A DNA stretch of 64,000 bases from Verrucomicrobiia bacterium. GTDB taxonomy: Bacteria > Verrucomicrobiota > Verrucomicrobiia > Verrucomicrobiales > DEV007. The translations under genes were made by a program, and so were the position numbers. Numbering within the stretch: position 1 is the first letter of the stretch; each line of letters opens with the position of its first letter. Location of the stretch: positions 1 to 64,000 of the forward strand of contig JAUIAH010000026.1 of NCBI GenBank assembly GCA_030425385.1, written 5' to 3'. The notes below the pieces were generated by a model, which saw only the letters and a list, made by a program, of their open reading frames with translations, was not told the DNA's origin and searched no databases. Positions 54,701 to 61,336 of the stretch are shown in pieces.

Positions 54701-54904
54701 CTCTACTTGCGGCACCCCGAGTCTCTCCTACCCACGAGACTGAAGCTCACGGCTCAGCAATCGACCGACCTCCAAGGGTGGTCACCAGAAGGCGTGGTGC
54801 GCCAGGTGATCGAGACGCATGCGAACCATCGTGTCGTGGAATGGAGCATTCCTGACGCAGGCAGTCGTGGCTTCCTCCAGGTCATGATCGAGGCCAGCCC
54901 GTGA
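51725..54904 (+). CDS. Secreted CARDB-repeat lipase-like protein
   Basis: 1059 residues from ATG 51725. A signal peptide (MNSRLVYTHIITTVVLLNQAWS) precedes three CARDB beta-sandwich repeats (about residues 25-430), each with a GxTYYxGxYxDFxxxxDExxExNN pattern. An alpha/beta hydrolase follows: oxyanion H571-G572 (LVHGWSDT) and nucleophile S655 (VAHSMGGLVV), in the style of lipases and PGAP1-type esterases. A Ca-type DSDGD...DIDGDGLTEW linker and a final beta domain (SLLPTRLKLTAQQSTDLQGW) end the chain. It should be exported and may bind to a surface via the CARDB part while hydrolysing an ester; the substrate is unknown. Confidence 0.87.
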   Translation: MNSRLVYTHIITTVVLLNQAWSRDPDLTVTSVSVSDRTVNPGQLVTVSYTIKNIGNKGSWYTSTGLMWSTNSTISRGDHRIIANSLAPLGDGNSRNQNQIIAIPSNATFGATYYVGAYADYNQTSDESRENNNGRGISVTINDDRPDLVAENLTVSNSEASYLLREKLTSFTGGRNENVYLHWTARNRGLKGSTPCAQAIIWSSDPQVTRADGAEETDTLLALFAGNTREQGQNFEIPSDAIIGHTYYLGVYTDFNQTVDEQRENNNVSNTIPFKIHGPDLIAQDLTVSENITEHTLGFKDTQYRGFPGESLYFHWTAKNQGGKGSGYTKQAIIFSDDPNIDRTSPHRETDTLAPLFSGNDREQGQVFKIPESATPGDTYYVGVYEDFETEEDEEDETNNLSNVVTINVIHPTTVSRFELSDYNYLPDLDPDDDRLQDTSNDRDPNPGATMNPSRCFAPGDRAYIHATAVHDLEFLGLSTGRETRLRAWYNTTPTDAGATYIGKIQQDVGGIVDRRLNLPWTVPNSPGNYYLKVAMEVEYEAGTWTSVRSAWLDDGDPVVVSEGLPIILVHGWSDTDGNTFHHLETLLEVELNRPVRFFQYETSKFPLVGSGDGPRIDQGYEGKPSLADQLEDFLAKPEGDANRPLVEVDIVAHSMGGLVVKNYALKSGQKIRRLVTLGTPSYGGLFADTLGGILNNQAEDLEHGSPLTWKLHHEWLRRADDMPDLFTIVATNDDLPGIYNQSDKVVLCTSGSMENLGYPTYYVPLHHSGEEGMTHIDDHTHESWEPIRAFLSNAEPEVVGALPGHGGGRDDVGHRSHPDPLTAGSLYVVGPRSTAYSIEPISQVTLDADFTLFGQQDVNRHGIYFANGVVATNAVDGSERYSTVSVQADSRGATFREKIRVKAGETTVYVINGLNPHLDETSDSDGDLIPDARENRLIDALLGDAYADHHAIGPNTDIDGDGLTEWAELALGTSSLVRDEDVFQKRLEAGFLYLRHPESLLPTRLKLTAQQSTDLQGWSPEGVVRQVIETHANHRVVEWSIPDAGSRGFLQVMIEASP

Positions 54905-54958
54905 CCTCGAGTGTCATCTACGCTTGCACCCATCCGAGAATCTCGTTACGGGAGGCGG

Positions 54959-55441
54959 ATGGAGAAGTCCATCGATATCCGTTCCCACCACATCCACTAC
55001 TGGATGCGCTGGTTGGCGATGGTCATTGCCGTGGTCGCACTCTTTGTCTTGGAGTCCATCATGCAGGGAGGTCTGGCGACGAAGGTGCACCAGGGGATGT
55101 TCATGGGCGCCCTTGGATTCATTGTCCTTCTCGCGCTCATTCATCGCCCGAAAAGCTTTCGGCTCGTCCTGAAGGATGGAGAGGTGCGCCTCCAGAGACT
55201 CCCGGGCGGGCGTGTCATCGCCACCTTCCCTGCCAAAGACCTGCGTTACACAACCGTCCGCCATACGGGCCATCTCATGAATCTCTCGGTCCTCAAACTG
55301 GTGGTGCGCACCAAGCAGCACGGCTCGCGCTTCTTCGGCCCGATCTACATCAATGGCGTGGATACCGTCACCAGTTCGGAAGTTTCCCAGCTACTTCCAA
55401 GAGTGCAACGCCCCGAGATTGCGCATTCTCATTCTTCTTGA
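54959..55441 (+). CDS. Small integral membrane protein
   Basis: 160 residues from ATG 54959 (ggaggcgg just upstream); a GTG at 54911 in the same frame is less likely. Two hydrophobic helices (WLAMVIAVVALFVLESI, then MFMGALGFIVLLALIH) are followed by a beta-rich cytoplasmic part (RLVLKDGEVRLQRLPGGRVIATF, PIYINGVDTVTSSEVSQLL) like PH-domain-type membrane proteins. I cannot name a function. It lies 33 bases before manC. Confidence 0.7.
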   Translation: MEKSIDIRSHHIHYWMRWLAMVIAVVALFVLESIMQGGLATKVHQGMFMGALGFIVLLALIHRPKSFRLVLKDGEVRLQRLPGGRVIATFPAKDLRYTTVRHTGHLMNLSVLKLVVRTKQHGSRFFGPIYINGVDTVTSSEVSQLLPRVQRPEIAHSHSS

Positions 55442-55474
55442 AATTTCAATGATTCAAAGGAGCAGTGACACACC

Positions 55475-56548
55475 ATGTCCAACAACGCCCCTTTCGCTCT
55501 GATTCTTGCCGGTGGTAGCGGCACGCGCTTCTGGCCTGTGAGTCGCAATGCGCGCCCGAAGCAACTCCTGAATCTCTTCGACGACGCTACCCTCCTGGAA
55601 AAGACCGTCACGCGACTGGAAGGCTTCATTCCCAAGGAGAACATTCTTATCCTGACCAATGTGGATCAGGAAGCTGGCGTGCGCGATCTCCTCGATCTTC
55701 CGGATGAGAATATCATCGCGGAGCCTGCCAAACGCGACACAGCTCCAGCCATCGCCTTGGCGGTGGGATGGGTGCGGAAACGGAATCCCAAGGGGGTCAT
55801 GGTGGTGCTGCCCGCAGATCATCTCATCACCGAGGTGGACAAATTTCAGGCGGTCTTGAAGAACGCCGCCGCCGCCGCAGAGAACACCGAAGCGCTGGTG
55901 ACCATTGGGATCAAACCCACTTGGCCGTGCCCCAGCTACGGCTACATCGAACGCGCTGGCGAAGCGGATCTGCCCGATGGGGTCTGCGACATGCCCGTCT
56001 ACGAAGTGAAGCGGTTCCGCGAGAAACCGACCCCCGAGGTGGCGCAAGAATTCCTCGATCAGGGCACCTTCACATGGAATGGCGGAATGTTTATCTGGTC
56101 TGCAGAAACGGTGCGCACCGAATTGCAGACCCACGTCCCGGAACTCGCCTCGTTTATTGACGCTGTCGCCGAGACCGATGATCTCCCCGCGCTCCTCAAC
56201 GAACAGTTTCCCACCCTGCCAAAGATCTCGATCGACTTTGCCCTCATGGAGAAGGCCAAGCGTGTGCTGAATCTCGAGGCGATCTTCGACTGGGACGACG
56301 TGGGTTCCTGGATCTCGGTGGCCAAGTATTTGAAGGCAGACGCGAATGACAATCGCTCCAATGCCGAGCTCACCCAGATCGATGCCAAGAACAACATCAT
56401 CTTCTCTAAAGAAGGCAAACGCATTGCTCTGTTAGGAGTCGAAGATCTCATTGTGGTGCAGACGGATGACGCCGTCCTCATCGCTCAACGCGATCAGGCG
56501 GATGCCATCAAGAAGCTCGTGGACGCGGTGCCCAAGGAACTCCATTGA
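55475..56548 (+). CDS. manC: Mannose-1-phosphate guanylyltransferase
   Basis: 357 residues with a clean aaaggagc ribosome binding site. It makes GDP-mannose from GTP and mannose-1-phosphate. The nucleotide-binding signature LILAGGSGTRFWPVSR and the RPKQLL block are intact, as is VVLPADHLI. There is no phosphomannose isomerase domain at the C-terminus, unlike the longer bifunctional form. GDP-mannose feeds exopolysaccharide and fucose routes, in keeping with the surface-sugar theme of the region. The stop precedes ruvX with no gap. Confidence 0.94.
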   Translation: MSNNAPFALILAGGSGTRFWPVSRNARPKQLLNLFDDATLLEKTVTRLEGFIPKENILILTNVDQEAGVRDLLDLPDENIIAEPAKRDTAPAIALAVGWVRKRNPKGVMVVLPADHLITEVDKFQAVLKNAAAAAENTEALVTIGIKPTWPCPSYGYIERAGEADLPDGVCDMPVYEVKRFREKPTPEVAQEFLDQGTFTWNGGMFIWSAETVRTELQTHVPELASFIDAVAETDDLPALLNEQFPTLPKISIDFALMEKAKRVLNLEAIFDWDDVGSWISVAKYLKADANDNRSNAELTQIDAKNNIIFSKEGKRIALLGVEDLIVVQTDDAVLIAQRDQADAIKKLVDAVPKELH

Positions 56549-56992
56549 TTGGGGGTGGACCCCTCCCCCGCTCTCCAACCACGTCTCCTCGGCGTCGACT
56601 ACGGCGATGCTCGGATTGGGCTGGCCATCAGTGATGAATTAGGCCTCTTCGCACATCCGTTAGAGACCATTCATTGTCGACAAACGCACCCGCTCAAGCG
56701 CATCGCCGAACTCGTTCAGGAGAAAGGCATCGCCAAGATTGTCCTCGGTCTCCCGCTGCGGCGCGATCAATCGGAAGGACCGGCAGCTGAGAAAGTGCGC
56801 GCGTTTGCCGATCGCCTGCTGCAAGAACTCCCTAACACCATCACCCTTGATTGGATAGACGAAAGCTTCTCGACGGTGGAGGCCCAGGCTCACCTCCACG
56901 CTGTGGGGAAGACTACCAAGAAATCGAAACCGATCATCGATCAAGCGGCTGCCGTAGTCATCTTGCAAGCCTACATGGATCAACAAGGCTGA
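56549..56992 (+). CDS. ruvX: RuvX/YqgF-type Holliday junction resolvase-like nuclease
   Basis: 147 residues from TTG 56549 (GTG 56555 is an alternative), directly after the manC stop. The RNase H-like fold shows LLGVDYGDARIGLAIS with the conserved aspartate and IVLGLPLRRDQSEGPAAEKVR. The C-terminal block DESFSTVEAQAHL and IIDQAAAVVILQAYMDQ completes the active site. It processes 16S rRNA 5' ends or resolves junctions in other bacteria. It follows manC without a gap. Confidence 0.92.
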   Translation: MGVDPSPALQPRLLGVDYGDARIGLAISDELGLFAHPLETIHCRQTHPLKRIAELVQEKGIAKIVLGLPLRRDQSEGPAAEKVRAFADRLLQELPNTITLDWIDESFSTVEAQAHLHAVGKTTKKSKPIIDQAAAVVILQAYMDQQG

Positions 56993-57050
56993 AAGGTTCT
57001 TGCCAAACTCAGGCTTGAGCTTGCTCTTCCCACCAGGCAGATTGCCCTCC

Positions 57051-58040
57051 ATGAAAGTCGTCATTACCGGAGGTGCCGGGTTCATTGGTCTACGTCTCGC
57101 TCGCCGATTGTTAGAGCTCGGTCATTTGATCGATAGCAGTGGCGAAGAGCGCGCGATCACCAAGCTCGTCCTCAATGACATTGCCGAGCCATCCGTCCCG
57201 CTTCCCGAAGACACGCGCCTGAACTTTCTGCCAGGCGACTTCGGCGAGCCCGCGTTGTTAGACCAATTGATCACGCCGGATACAGGAGTCGTCTTCCATC
57301 TTGCAGCCGTAGTGAGCGGCGGGGCCGAGGAAGACTTCGACCTCGGGATGCGTGTCAATTTGCACAACACACAGTGTTTGTTAGAAAGTCTACGGGCGTT
57401 GGAAACCTGCCCTCGCTTGGTATTTGCCAGTTCCGTGGCAGCCTACGGCGGGGATCTTCCTGAGGTCATTCAAGACGACACGCCGCTCACGCCGCAAACC
57501 TCCTATGGCGGGCAGAAAGCGATCACCGAGTTTCTCATCAACGACTACACCCGTCGCGGTTTTCTCGATGGACGCGCCCTTCGGCTCCCGACCATCGTCG
57601 TACGTCCCGGCAAGCCTAACAAAGCCGCGTCCAGTTTCGCGAGTGCGGTCGTGCGCGAGCCTCTTCAGGGCACGCCTTACGCCTGTCCCGTGGCGCCCGA
57701 GACCGGTGTTTGGGTGCTTTCCCCGAAGCAAGTGGTCGAGAGCTTTCTCCACGCGGAACGCTTGCCCGCCGAGACGTGGGGATTCCATCGCGCGCTCGCC
57801 CTCCCTGGCCTCACCACCACCGTGCAAGATATGGTCGATGCCATGCGAGCCGTCGGCGGTGAGAAGGTGGTCGATCGCCTTTCATGGGAACCAGATCCAG
57901 TCATCGAACGCATCGTGCGCACATGGCCCGTGCGATTCGCTCCCAAACGCGCGCTCGACATGGGGTTTGAAGCGGACGCCGGCATCAGCCAGATGATTGA
58001 TGACTTTGTGAGGGAAGAACTCCAAGGCCAAGTCGCTTGA
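57051..58040 (+). CDS. denD: D-erythronate dehydrogenase-like SDR
   Basis: 329 residues from ATG 57051. Extended SDR with the nucleotide motif GGAGFIG near residue 7 and the catalytic pair Y152/K156 (TSYGGQKAITE). RLPTIVVRPGKPNKAASSFASAVVREPLQG is the strongest match to DenD, which oxidises D-erythronate to 2-oxo-tetronate. The partners DenK/OtnC/OtnI are not visible. D-erythronate arises from degradation of sugar acids, which fits the uronate isomerase elsewhere in the window. Confidence 0.82.
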   Translation: MKVVITGGAGFIGLRLARRLLELGHLIDSSGEERAITKLVLNDIAEPSVPLPEDTRLNFLPGDFGEPALLDQLITPDTGVVFHLAAVVSGGAEEDFDLGMRVNLHNTQCLLESLRALETCPRLVFASSVAAYGGDLPEVIQDDTPLTPQTSYGGQKAITEFLINDYTRRGFLDGRALRLPTIVVRPGKPNKAASSFASAVVREPLQGTPYACPVAPETGVWVLSPKQVVESFLHAERLPAETWGFHRALALPGLTTTVQDMVDAMRAVGGEKVVDRLSWEPDPVIERIVRTWPVRFAPKRALDMGFEADAGISQMIDDFVREELQGQVA

Positions 58041-58116
58041 GACAAGCGCGCTAACTTCTCTCACTTGCTGACTTGCCGTAGCAGGGATAACGTTGTTACC
58101 CCCAAACCCCAACCAG

Positions 58117-61100
58117 ATGATACCAGATATCTTCTCCAAAGTCGGGGCGTGGCGGCACCATGCTGCCATTGCCATTGTCACCGGAGCTGGGTTGTCCGGC
58201 CTGCATGCGCAGGACCCGGAGCCTGACTTCACATTCGATTTCAACACGGATCCTTCCGACCAGATTGACATCATCACGAACAACCCCGGCTCGACCGAGT
58301 GGCGTGCCAGTGGTGGTGTCGATGACACGGGCTACCTCAGCCTAACGGACGCCACCAACGGCACCCGTGCAGCCATCATCTTTGATGACCCGACGGGTGG
58401 CAAACCCATTGAAGGACTGAACTTCTCCGTCGATTGCCGGATTGGAGGCGGCACTGATCAGCCCGCTGATGGCTTCAGTGTCAACATCGTGCGGCCGAGC
58501 GATCCCTTGCTACAAGGCGCTGGAGGCGTCGGCTATGCCGCTTCCCCCACCAACGAGGCCGATCTCCCTGAAGAAGGTTCGCAGACCGGACTCGGCATCG
58601 GTTTCGATGCATGGTACAGCGGCGGCACGGACGTCATTGGCTTCAGCGTGCGGGTCGATGGTGAACTCGTCACTCAGGTGCCGGCTCCTACCTTGAATGG
58701 TGAGGCCGATGACATCGAGTCGCTGCAAACAGGGCCTCTCAACGTCGATGATCCCCTCAGCGAACTGACCTGGCAGCCGTTCGAGGTAGACCTCACGCCT
58801 GCCGGCGAATTGACCATTTCATGGAAAGGTGAGGTCATCGTAGATGCCCTCCCCGTGAACTACTTCCCTGGTCCAGGGCAAATCGTCTTTGGCGCACGGA
58901 CGGGTGATGCCAATCAGCATCATCACTTCGATAATCTGAGTTTGACCATTCTTGCGGCGGCTAAAGCTGTGGTCTCCGGGCTCGAATTCTCTCGCGAAGA
59001 GGTGAAGTTTCAGATCACCGATGGCGAAGACAGCGCCGTGGCGGATGGAAGCATTGCGCTGACGCTCAACGGCGAGGAGGTCAACGCCACCATCACCAAA
59101 GAGGGGCAGATCACGTCGATCCTCTACACCCCCGAGACGCCCTTCGAGACGGCCTCCATTCTCACCTACGAATTGACCGCCATGGATACGCTGGGGAACG
59201 ATGTCGGCCGTTCAGGCACGATCGAACTGCCGGTTCCCTACTTTCCCATCGATCCCCTGCCTGGGGCGGAACCGGCGGCAGGCCAATTCGGCGTGCGCTA
59301 TCTCTGGGGTGGAACCGGTGATTTCGAACAGATCAACGACGCCCGCGAAGCCATCGCCGCGATTCAGGCCGTGGCCAACGGGACGTGGGAGGGCGAGTTC
59401 TTCGACACCCTTTCGCCAGTGATCAACTACACCGGAGGTGGCATCTTTGCCGACGACCTTCAGTATCCAGAGGAAGTGACCAGTTCCGACCTGTGGACCG
59501 CTGAAGACTTCGTGCAATACGCGCGTGGTTATTTGCGCATCACTCAACCGGGCGATTACACCTTCGGCGTGCATTCGGACGATGGCTTTGGCCTGCGGGT
59601 GCATGGCGCTAGTTTCGTCAGCTTTGACACGGGCGCGTCTGGGGAAATCGATCCTGGCGATCCATCGACCCTGTTTCACAACACCCCCACCGGAGACGCC
59701 AACACGCGCGGCGTCCTACGGGTGACTGAAGCTGGCACCTACCTCGTCGAATTCTTCTGGTATGAGCGCGGCGGTGGCGACAACGGCGAATTCTACGTTT
59801 CCAAAGGGGCGATTGAAGGTGGCGATGCCGATCCTGCCGCCAGCTGGACCCTCGTAGGCGAAAGCGAATCGTTCCTCAACTTCCCTGTGCCCGGAGTCGA
59901 TGAGAACGGCTGGGACATCATCGCCTCAGCACCAGGGGGCGATGAAATCAATGACCTTGCCTCAGCACTTCTGGATATCGAAGCGACCGGCGTGGCTGTG
60001 AATGTCGATGCCTTCAATATCGGCAACAACGGAGCCACGGGCAGCCTTCCAGGTGACATCGCCATTCCCGGGGACACCGGCGGCGATGACGACGACTTCG
60101 CCGTGAGTGGCACAGCCAAATTAGTCATTCCGCAAGACGGCACCTACATGATTGGCTTCCAAAGCGATGACGGCATGGAGGTCCGCATCCCTGGACAGGA
60201 GTTCATCGAAATCGTGGAGAACGCCACCGGGGAAGCCGTATTGGAGGGAGACACCATCCGTTGTGACTGCCTCACAGGCAATAGTCGGACCGTGGCCACC
60301 ATCGCGCTCACGGCTGGCACCTACGACATCGAGGCCTTGTTCTTCGAACGTGGAGGCGGCGCCTATGGAGAAGTCTTCGGTGCCGGTGAAGGCGCGTCTG
60401 GCATGTTCATCCTCACTCGGAACGGCGCTGGGATCCGCTCAGTGGAGCCCGCGCTTGCCCTCGTTGAGCCGCCTGCTCCCCAGCTCGATATCATTTCCTT
60501 CGAGAGCGATGCCGATCAGGTCAGCATCGATTTCCTCGCGCTGGATGTGAGTGCACCTCACGAGATGGAAACGAGCGCTGACCTCATCGAATGGACGGCT
60601 CTGGAAACCACGGTTTCCGTGGTGGATGGTGCTCAACTCAGAGCGGAAGTCGCTCGAGACGATGCCGCCGCAGCCTACTACCGGGTGGTCCAATTGCCAC
60701 CGCCTCCGATTCTTGGATCCACTTTTGAAGATGGTGCCGATGGCTGGACGGTCGATGCAGGCGTCTGGGAATCAGGCATGCCCGCCGAGGGAACGATCAC
60801 CGCGATCGAAGGCACGAATGTCTTCGCCACGAGTCTACAAGACGGCTACACCGACAACGCCAATTCTGGGCTGCGTTCGCCTATCATCGATCTCACTGGG
60901 GTGAGTAATCCCCGCCTCCGTTTCCAGTACTTCCAAGAGATGGGAGAGGATGAAGGGGTCCGCCTCGACTTCCTCGACGCCGATGGCACGCCACTCTTCA
61001 ACTCTGACATTATCTTCACTGGATCGAGTGGTGGCTGGGTGGAGTTCAATCGCCCCATCCCGACAGAGGCCCGTGACCAGGAAATCTTCGTTGAATTCCG

Positions 61101-61176
61101 TCTCCTCACGGATTCGGACGCGGGCAACAACGGCTTCGGCTTTGCGCTCGACGACGTGCTGATCTCAGGAAACTAG
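58117..61176 (+). CDS. Secreted lectin/PA14-type multidomain protein
   Basis: 1019 residues from ATG 58117; a TTG at 58093 is in frame but would add residues before the signal peptide (ending GLHAQ). Residues about 25-290 are a legume/L-type-lectin-like sandwich (FNFSVDCRIGG-like, ADGFSVNIVRP, HHFDNLSLTI). Two PA14-like modules follow (GYLRITQPGDYTFGVHSDDGFGLRVHG and KLVIPQDGTYMIGFQSDDGMEVRIPG, with YERGGG or FERGGG). The chain ends with an MAM-like module (FEDGADGWTVDAG...FALDDVLISGN). It should be secreted and bind polysaccharide. No C-terminal sorting signal is visible. A terminator follows at 61216. Confidence 0.82.
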   Translation: MIPDIFSKVGAWRHHAAIAIVTGAGLSGLHAQDPEPDFTFDFNTDPSDQIDIITNNPGSTEWRASGGVDDTGYLSLTDATNGTRAAIIFDDPTGGKPIEGLNFSVDCRIGGGTDQPADGFSVNIVRPSDPLLQGAGGVGYAASPTNEADLPEEGSQTGLGIGFDAWYSGGTDVIGFSVRVDGELVTQVPAPTLNGEADDIESLQTGPLNVDDPLSELTWQPFEVDLTPAGELTISWKGEVIVDALPVNYFPGPGQIVFGARTGDANQHHHFDNLSLTILAAAKAVVSGLEFSREEVKFQITDGEDSAVADGSIALTLNGEEVNATITKEGQITSILYTPETPFETASILTYELTAMDTLGNDVGRSGTIELPVPYFPIDPLPGAEPAAGQFGVRYLWGGTGDFEQINDAREAIAAIQAVANGTWEGEFFDTLSPVINYTGGGIFADDLQYPEEVTSSDLWTAEDFVQYARGYLRITQPGDYTFGVHSDDGFGLRVHGASFVSFDTGASGEIDPGDPSTLFHNTPTGDANTRGVLRVTEAGTYLVEFFWYERGGGDNGEFYVSKGAIEGGDADPAASWTLVGESESFLNFPVPGVDENGWDIIASAPGGDEINDLASALLDIEATGVAVNVDAFNIGNNGATGSLPGDIAIPGDTGGDDDDFAVSGTAKLVIPQDGTYMIGFQSDDGMEVRIPGQEFIEIVENATGEAVLEGDTIRCDCLTGNSRTVATIALTAGTYDIEALFFERGGGAYGEVFGAGEGASGMFILTRNGAGIRSVEPALALVEPPAPQLDIISFESDADQVSIDFLALDVSAPHEMETSADLIEWTALETTVSVVDGAQLRAEVARDDAAAAYYRVVQLPPPPILGSTFEDGADGWTVDAGVWESGMPAEGTITAIEGTNVFATSLQDGYTDNANSGLRSPIIDLTGVSNPRLRFQYFQEMGEDEGVRLDFLDADGTPLFNSDIIFTGSSGGWVEFNRPIPTEARDQEIFVEFRLLTDSDAGNNGFGFALDDVLISGN

Positions 61177-61215
61177 AGAGAAAGGACGCCTCATCATTTG
61201 GCCTTCAAGGCCGCC

Positions 61216-61252
61216 GGAAAGGCAGCGCGGCCCTCGCGCTGCCTTTCCTTTT
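61216..61252 (+). terminator. Strong Rho-independent terminator
   Basis: Perfect 14-bp stem ggaaaggcagcgcg/cgcgctgcctttcc with loop gccct, followed by four T residues (61249-61252). It begins 39 bases after the stop of the lectin/PA14 gene and 84 before the ATG of the next gene, so it ends that transcript. Confidence 0.88.
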
Positions 61253-61336
61253 GCCAGGCGGACCAGCTGGCACAAACGTTGCTTTGCGTACATCGTCGGC
61301 CCCTCTATCGTCGCGCCGATCCCCTACCCTGAAATC

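Noticed and set aside
54901-55452. 183-codon frame overlapping the small membrane protein
   Set aside because: It is a shifted shadow of the 54959 gene, which has membrane helices and a good ribosome binding site.
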